From positions 44,826,104 through 44,890,103 of the forward strand of contig CM070725.1 in the NCBI GenBank assembly GCA_036346275.1: a DNA stretch of 64,000 nucleotides, in the 5' to 3' direction. Source of the stretch: Otatea glauca (taxonomy: Eukaryota > Streptophyta > Magnoliopsida > Poales > Poaceae). Of this stretch, positions 59,418-64,000 are shown one piece after another. A model generated the notes under the pieces. It worked only from the letters and a program-made list of their open reading frames with translations, was not told where the DNA came from and searched no databases. The position numbers and the translations under genes were made by a program. Position 1 is the stretch's first letter. Each line of letters starts with the position of its first letter.

Positions 59418-59779
59418 AATTTTTTATTATTTAACTTTTTATTTTATTTTTATTGATAACCTCTCGTCCAACTTAGTTTGAAATCTCTCCCTTTTGGATA
59501 CACAGTTGGTCGTGACATGACAAAATAACTTTGCCACGCCAGTCATCTTGGCGTGACCAAGTCGTGTCACTCCATTTTGTCCATTTTGACTGGCGTAGTA
59601 CTGTTGTTTTGCCACGCCACGACCAATAGCGTGGCAAGGGTCATTTTTTTTTGTTGCTCAAAGCTAAACATAACCTGTGGCATATCAGTGTTGTTGTAAT
59701 GAAGGGTCAGATTTGAAAATAAATTGGACAAGAGGTTATTAATAAAAATAAAAATAAAAAATTTAAATAATAAAAATTG
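59418..59779. mobile_element. Foldback MITE with about 79-bp inverted arms, directly after the DUF1997 stop
   Basis: The left arm 59418-59496 (ATTTTTTATTATTTAACTTT to AAATCTCTCCCTT) pairs with the complement of 59702-59779. The loop holds a second, smaller inverted pair around GCCACGCCAGTC / TTGGTCGTGGCGTGGC. No coding content. It probably forms part of the DUF1997 3' UTR. Confidence 0.75.
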
Positions 59780-60241
59780 CTCTATCTGGTCGGATGGCTT
59801 CATCAAATTCAGAGAGTTCTGAGAGAAGAACTAATGAATTCTGAGGAAACATGTGGAGAGCTGGTTTTGCGGAATATTAGTTGGTGGTGTATCTAAATTG
59901 CTGTGGGTATAATACAATACTGATCAAGGATAGTTTTGAAGACTATTGATGTCAACTGCCCAAATCTATGAGAACTCTCAATCTTTTTTTTTTCCTTTAT
60001 TTATTTATACTCAGGGATCAAATTGTTTAAGTTTTGTTTGTTGTTACCTTCAGAATCACAGAAACCCGATAGGAAAAAGGGATTCAAGACAAACTATTGA
60101 TGAAGTAATTAAGGGTTAAAAAGTGGAAAGCAAAAAGGATTTTCTTTTAGTCATCGTATCATCGCCTTTCTAAGAGAACTGCTGATATAATAGTCTAACA
60201 AAACGTAGATAACATCCAAGAAAAAAATAGCCAAAACAATT

Positions 60242-60313
60242 TCCGTCGCCGGGACTCGAACCCGGGTCTCTCGGGTGAGAGCCGAGTATCCTGACCAGCT
60301 AGACTACGACGGA
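60242..60313 (-). tRNA. tRNA-Glu (anticodon CTC)
   Basis: The 72-nt minus-strand sequence folds as a cloverleaf. The acceptor stem pairs TCCGTCG with CGACGGA. The A box is TAGTCTAGCTGG and the B box is GGTTCGAGTCC. The anticodon loop reads CTCTCAC with anticodon CTC in the stem context CGGCTCTCACCCG. No intron and no encoded CCA, as expected for a nuclear tRNA gene. A T-rich run lies downstream on the minus strand. Confidence 0.95.
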
Positions 60314-60992
60314 ATCTGGCATGCAGGTACAACAACCCTTCAAAGGTACATATAGAAAATGTCTCCCTCCATGGCAGTTTGCTCATGTATGACATGCACA
60401 TGGATGCAAAAGAAAGATATAGTTAAGTGTTTTCTGTGTAGAAAATTCACATACACCAAAATTGCTTGCAAGTGAATACTTATGGCATCTGCAAGGAAAT
60501 GCCATTATTCCATGACATCATCACATCTCCAATTGTACGAACCTTGGACATATCTCAAGTAGTAACGACAACTTTAATACATCTTGGTAGTTGTTCTGGT
60601 CTAATATGGTTAAATTTTCTAACGAAATTTGTAGTTTTATACCTTATTTACAGTTTTTTCAGTCATCAGATTATAAATGTGCATGTGAGCTTTGGTGAGA
60701 TTAGTTCTCTCGCGTTGATGTCAATACATTACACATTAGATTGTGCTGAATTCTTCAGAATTGTATTTGTATGTGTAGATCGTATATATAGCGCATCATG
60801 GTACACAATAACAGAAGTACATACAAAGATAAAAACGAGCAAAAGATATTACATATATAGAGTGACGTACGAGATTAAGACTGATAATTTAGGAAACCAA
60901 GAGTTCAAAAATAAATTCAAAAGAGCTCGAGGGAACTAATGATGAAATATTGTTGCTCTTTTATGATGTATTTCATACCTTTCATCAATGTT
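60314..60992. other. Intergenic, no gene recognised
   Basis: AT-rich. An open frame at 60466-60939 has no recognisable motif and atypical composition for a grass exon, so it is not called. Confidence 0.35.
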
Positions 60993-61289
60993 CACTACTA
61001 CAGAATGGTACAACACTATCATTTCATCTGGGTCGGTTCTCAACTTTTCAGGAATACCGATTGTGATAGATGATTCGGTGAGGGTGTAATAATATGGTGG
61101 GGAATCATCACAATCACTTATGACCTCAGAACCACAATCGGTTCCGAGGCTAGAACCAATTGTGATGTAGGTTCTTAGGAGAGAACCGATTATGATGTAT
61201 ACATGTATATCATAATCGGTTTTTAGGTGAGAACCGACAATCGGTTCTAAACTCATAATTGATTGTGATGTGCCTCTCCGCTAGCTTAT

Positions 61290-61500
61290 ATAACCTTCGG
61301 GCTAAACTCTCCGCTAGGTTATATAACATTCGGGCTGACCTTCGATGCTTCGCCGCTACTGTCCTCCCGAGCCCTCCTGGAACCCTACCGCCTCCCTCCC
61401 TAGCCTCTCTCACTACCACCCTGAACCAGCCCCAATATAGCCCCATCTTCATCCCAGATCTGGCAATCTCCGACTTCCACGACCCAAAGCCAGCGATCAG
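61290..61500 (+). other. GC-rich exon-like segment in the CACTA element
   Basis: A GC- and CT-rich stretch ends at a donor-like GATCAG|GTATCTT near 61501. It may be a captured leader exon of the IF-2 fragment or of another gene. No protein was recognised. Confidence 0.3.
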
Positions 61501-61980
61501 GTATCTTCATCTATGTGGTCCTGTTATTTTGATGGTTTCACTACTCTAGTTACATCTACATACTCTACAAATATATGAGTCCTACTCGAAACGTCCAATA
61601 TATTATTTGAATATTTGAGTGCTAGATCACACAGGAATCTGAACCTTATTTTCTTTGGAGAAATTGACTTTTACATCGTTGTTAATGTCCTGCACTCCAC
61701 TAATAATCTTGCATCTTTTGCATAAAAAACAATTTACTTCTCATTTTATTTGACCTTTCATGCGAAATACACTCAGTAGGTTCTTTATTATTATCATCCT
61801 CCCATTCCATTCTCATCCTTGTTTGTCTCACCTTTTTAAACCATTCATGTTGTGTACTTTTGTCGTCTTTATATTTTATTTTGGTGTGTATGTATTTGCT
61901 GTGGATTTTAGGTTTTACAGATTAGGTGATAATACTATTTTCTTTATAGGAATTTTTATGCAGGTGTATATTTGTTAGCA

Positions 61981-62535
61981 TGGAGTCAGAAAAGGGAGGA
62001 AGTTGTTGGGTTAAAAGCACCTAAAAAAGAGAAGCGAGTGAGAGAGAAAATAGAACTCAACCTCGTGTAGAAGCACCATATGTTGCACCAAAACAGAAGA
62101 TAGCTGTCAAATCATTACCAGATAAAACTGTTGCGAATTTTTAGGGGATGACATTGCTTGACCTCTCTAAACGAACCGGTGCATCTATCATTGCACTCAA
62201 GGGATACTTGCGGATCTTGGTGAGAAGGTTGAATCAGACTTCGACTCTATCAGCATTGATCTTGCTGAATTAGTTGCTATGGTATGTATTAGTTGCTAGG
62301 GATGATATATATTCTATTTATTGTATGCCATTTTTTCTGTTGAATTCATCATCTTCATGCCTATATTATCTTCCTTGATAGGTGTTTGTGAATATTGCTC
62401 ATGTTGGTGGCGGCCCAATAAGTCAACATGACACTCATCAAGCACAAGCATACAGAGCATATATAGTTGGTTTCAACATTCACAATCCACCAAGTGCCAT
62501 CACTCTAGCAGCAACCACAAGCCAACATAAAGGTA
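61981..62535 (+). pseudogene. Captured fragments of an organellar translation initiation factor IF-2 gene
   Basis: Inside the CACTA element, 62149-62282 reads (with one frameshift) as the IF-2 N-terminal segment GMTLLDLSKRTGAS, IALKGYLR, then DLGEKVESDFDSISIDLAEL. 62382-62533 reads VFVNIAHVGGGPISQHD and AYIVGFNIHNPPSAITLAA, from the C-terminal part of bacterial-type IF-2. IF-2 delivers initiator tRNA to organellar ribosomes. The central GTPase domain is missing and stops occur (for example TAG near 62144). The pieces are separated by an intron-like stretch and look spliced out of a larger gene. Confidence 0.75.
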
Positions 62536-63536
62536 CCGTGTTTATTATTGCTCTATGTCTGTCCTACTGACGATTAATTATACATCTTTGGAAGAAATCT
62601 AGTTCTTTTCCTTGGAGATCAGTGGTGATTTTCATTGTCATTTTTGGGTGGTCATTGTCATAATTCTATTGCTCATAAGTTGTTCCAGCTTCGAGACTTC
62701 CAATGGTATGCCTTTTGTGTGCGTGCATGTTTTGCAGGATGCTAATTACGCTCATTCTGTCACTCAAATTTAATTGTGGTGACATTGGTTGCTAACTACA
62801 GTTTTTCTCTCTTTTTTTGTAGGTCATACTGCTGGACCATTTCAATGCAGTTAAGTCACCGTTGCGTCATTGTATGGTTAGTAGTTGGAGTGTGGTTTTC
62901 TTCAGTTATATATATGTGTGTGTAGTTTAGAGGGTTTCCTATGCATTGGCTTGGCTAATTTCACATTGCCATTTGTGCTTATCCAGATAGTGGAATTAAT
63001 TTATCTATCATATGCATATAGGTATGAATTTGACACTGAAGTATCCCTAATTCATCTGTTTATCAGGACTAGCTCTTATGCGTTGTGTGTAACACAAGCA
63101 TATCTCAATTGTATGATGAACCATACTAGCTAAATGTGTAGATCTGTGTTGGATTCTTAGGAACCATGAGTACTAGTTATATGAATTTCTAGTGTAATGT
63201 GTGTGCCATTGCAAATAAGATTGAAAATAGTGAAGCTATGTTTGTACGCACTCCTAAATTACCATACAGTGTCTGCTATTAGATGAAAAAATAGAGCTAA
63301 AGATGTGTTGGACATCATATCACAATCGGTTCTTATCTCATAACCGATTGTAATGTGTCCCTCATCACAATCGGTTCTGAGCTAAGAACCAATTGTGATG
63401 ACGCCATATTTCTATCCGGCGAAAACCGACTGTGATAGCGTCTCCTCATCACTGTCTAACGACTTTGTATCGTCATCAAAACCGACCCAGATGACAAAAA
63501 GAACCGATTGTGATGTTTATTTCTGTAGTAGTGGTT

Positions 63537-64000
63537 GCGGTGCCTTACTTTGCTACTACACAATTAGTAGCGGAATATATTTAAAATTTCGATGCATAAA
63601 ACTATTTTATCCATATTATTCTAAGTGAAATGGCAATTAAAACAAGTTTTCTAGGCTATTCCTGGCATGTTCTAATAATGGAAAACACTAGAGAGAAAGG
63701 GAGAAAAAATAAAAAGAAATTAATGCTGAAAAAAATTATTTGAAACCAAGCCAAAAAAATCTTGAACCCTCCTGATGTTGAAGATTTTTTTGACAAAATT
63801 ATGGTTGGAGCATATATAGCTCTGTTACATTGTGCCCATCATATGTACATTGTAATTGTTGGACTTAGATAATGAGTCTTAACAATTCCATGCATGAAAA
63901 AGGTTGGTTAACATTCAACTATTCAAGTATTGAACTATGCCACAATCCTTGTTCATGATTAGTAGTATCTTCATATAGGATGCTTGACATCCTCAAGATT
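63537..64000. other. Intergenic, no gene recognised
   Basis: AT-rich DNA at the right edge of the window. No motif-bearing frame or repeat partner was found. Confidence 0.4.

Larger units (their letters stand above)
60993..63533. mobile_element. Non-autonomous CACTA (En/Spm) transposon, 2541 bp
   Basis: The termini are CACTACTACAGAA and the inverse of TTCTGTAGTAGTG, with GTT duplicated on both sides (60990-60992 and 63534-63536). Subterminal arrays of AACCGATTGTGAT / ATCACAATCGGTT in both orientations occupy 61050-61270 and 63300-63515. No transposase is present. The interior carries fragments of a host gene. Confidence 0.93.

Noticed and set aside
60466..60939. 157-codon plus-strand open frame
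   Set aside because: AT-rich, with no motif or exon signals; likely random in AT-rich DNA.
1..64000. CRISPR arrays, bacterial operons, riboswitches
   Set aside because: Gene structure, introns and transposons are those of a plant nuclear genome; no regularly spaced short repeats or aptamer folds were seen.

Overview
The window is plant nuclear DNA, almost certainly from a grass (Poaceae). The evidence is GC-rich first exons beside AT-rich introns and intergenic DNA, GT-AG introns, Stowaway- and Tourist-type MITEs, a RIRE2/Grande-like gypsy element with an antisense gene, Ty1/copia, LINE, hAT and CACTA remnants, and grass-like versions of PLATZ, DUF547/MIP1, chitinase-like and mTERF genes.

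The left part (1-22 kb) holds a three-exon PLATZ zinc-binding gene (+), a 5'-truncated LINE with target duplication (-), an intronless sulfotransferase (-), a non-autonomous LTR element carrying a nested Ds-like element, a complete 11-exon MIP1-type leucine-zipper/DUF547 gene (+) with a 3.4-kb repeat-filled intron, and a frameshifted mTERF gene (-).

The middle part (22-40 kb) is mostly decayed: a cinnamoyl-CoA-reductase-like pseudogene (-), a copia pol fragment (-), and an 8.4-kb RIRE2-like gypsy element (-) that has gag but no recognisable pol, carries a spliced antisense gene, and is split by a 1020-bp solo LTR. Foldback repeats, a two-exon DnaJ fragment, a TRIM remnant, a short hAT and other MITEs follow.

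The right part (40-64 kb) has an intact GH19 chitinase-like gene lacking one catalytic Glu (+). Next comes a truncated APX6-like peroxidase gene (+) whose first exon and an intron are each invaded by related 2.4-kb LTR-like elements in opposite orientation. After it are a 652-bp solo LTR, a copia remnant containing a 1.5-kb hAT element with a perfect 8-bp duplication, an intact DUF1997 gene (+), a tRNA-Glu(CTC) gene (-), and a 2.5-kb CACTA element carrying pieces of an organellar translation initiation factor IF-2 gene.

The genes do not form a pathway; the theme is gene fragmentation, capture and nesting by transposons. No CRISPR array, bacterial operon or clearly new biochemical system was seen. 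The most informative objects are the twice-invaded APX6-like gene, the IF-2-carrying CACTA and the pol-less gypsy with its antisense gene. All calls come from reading the sequence by eye; no database search or alignment was run.
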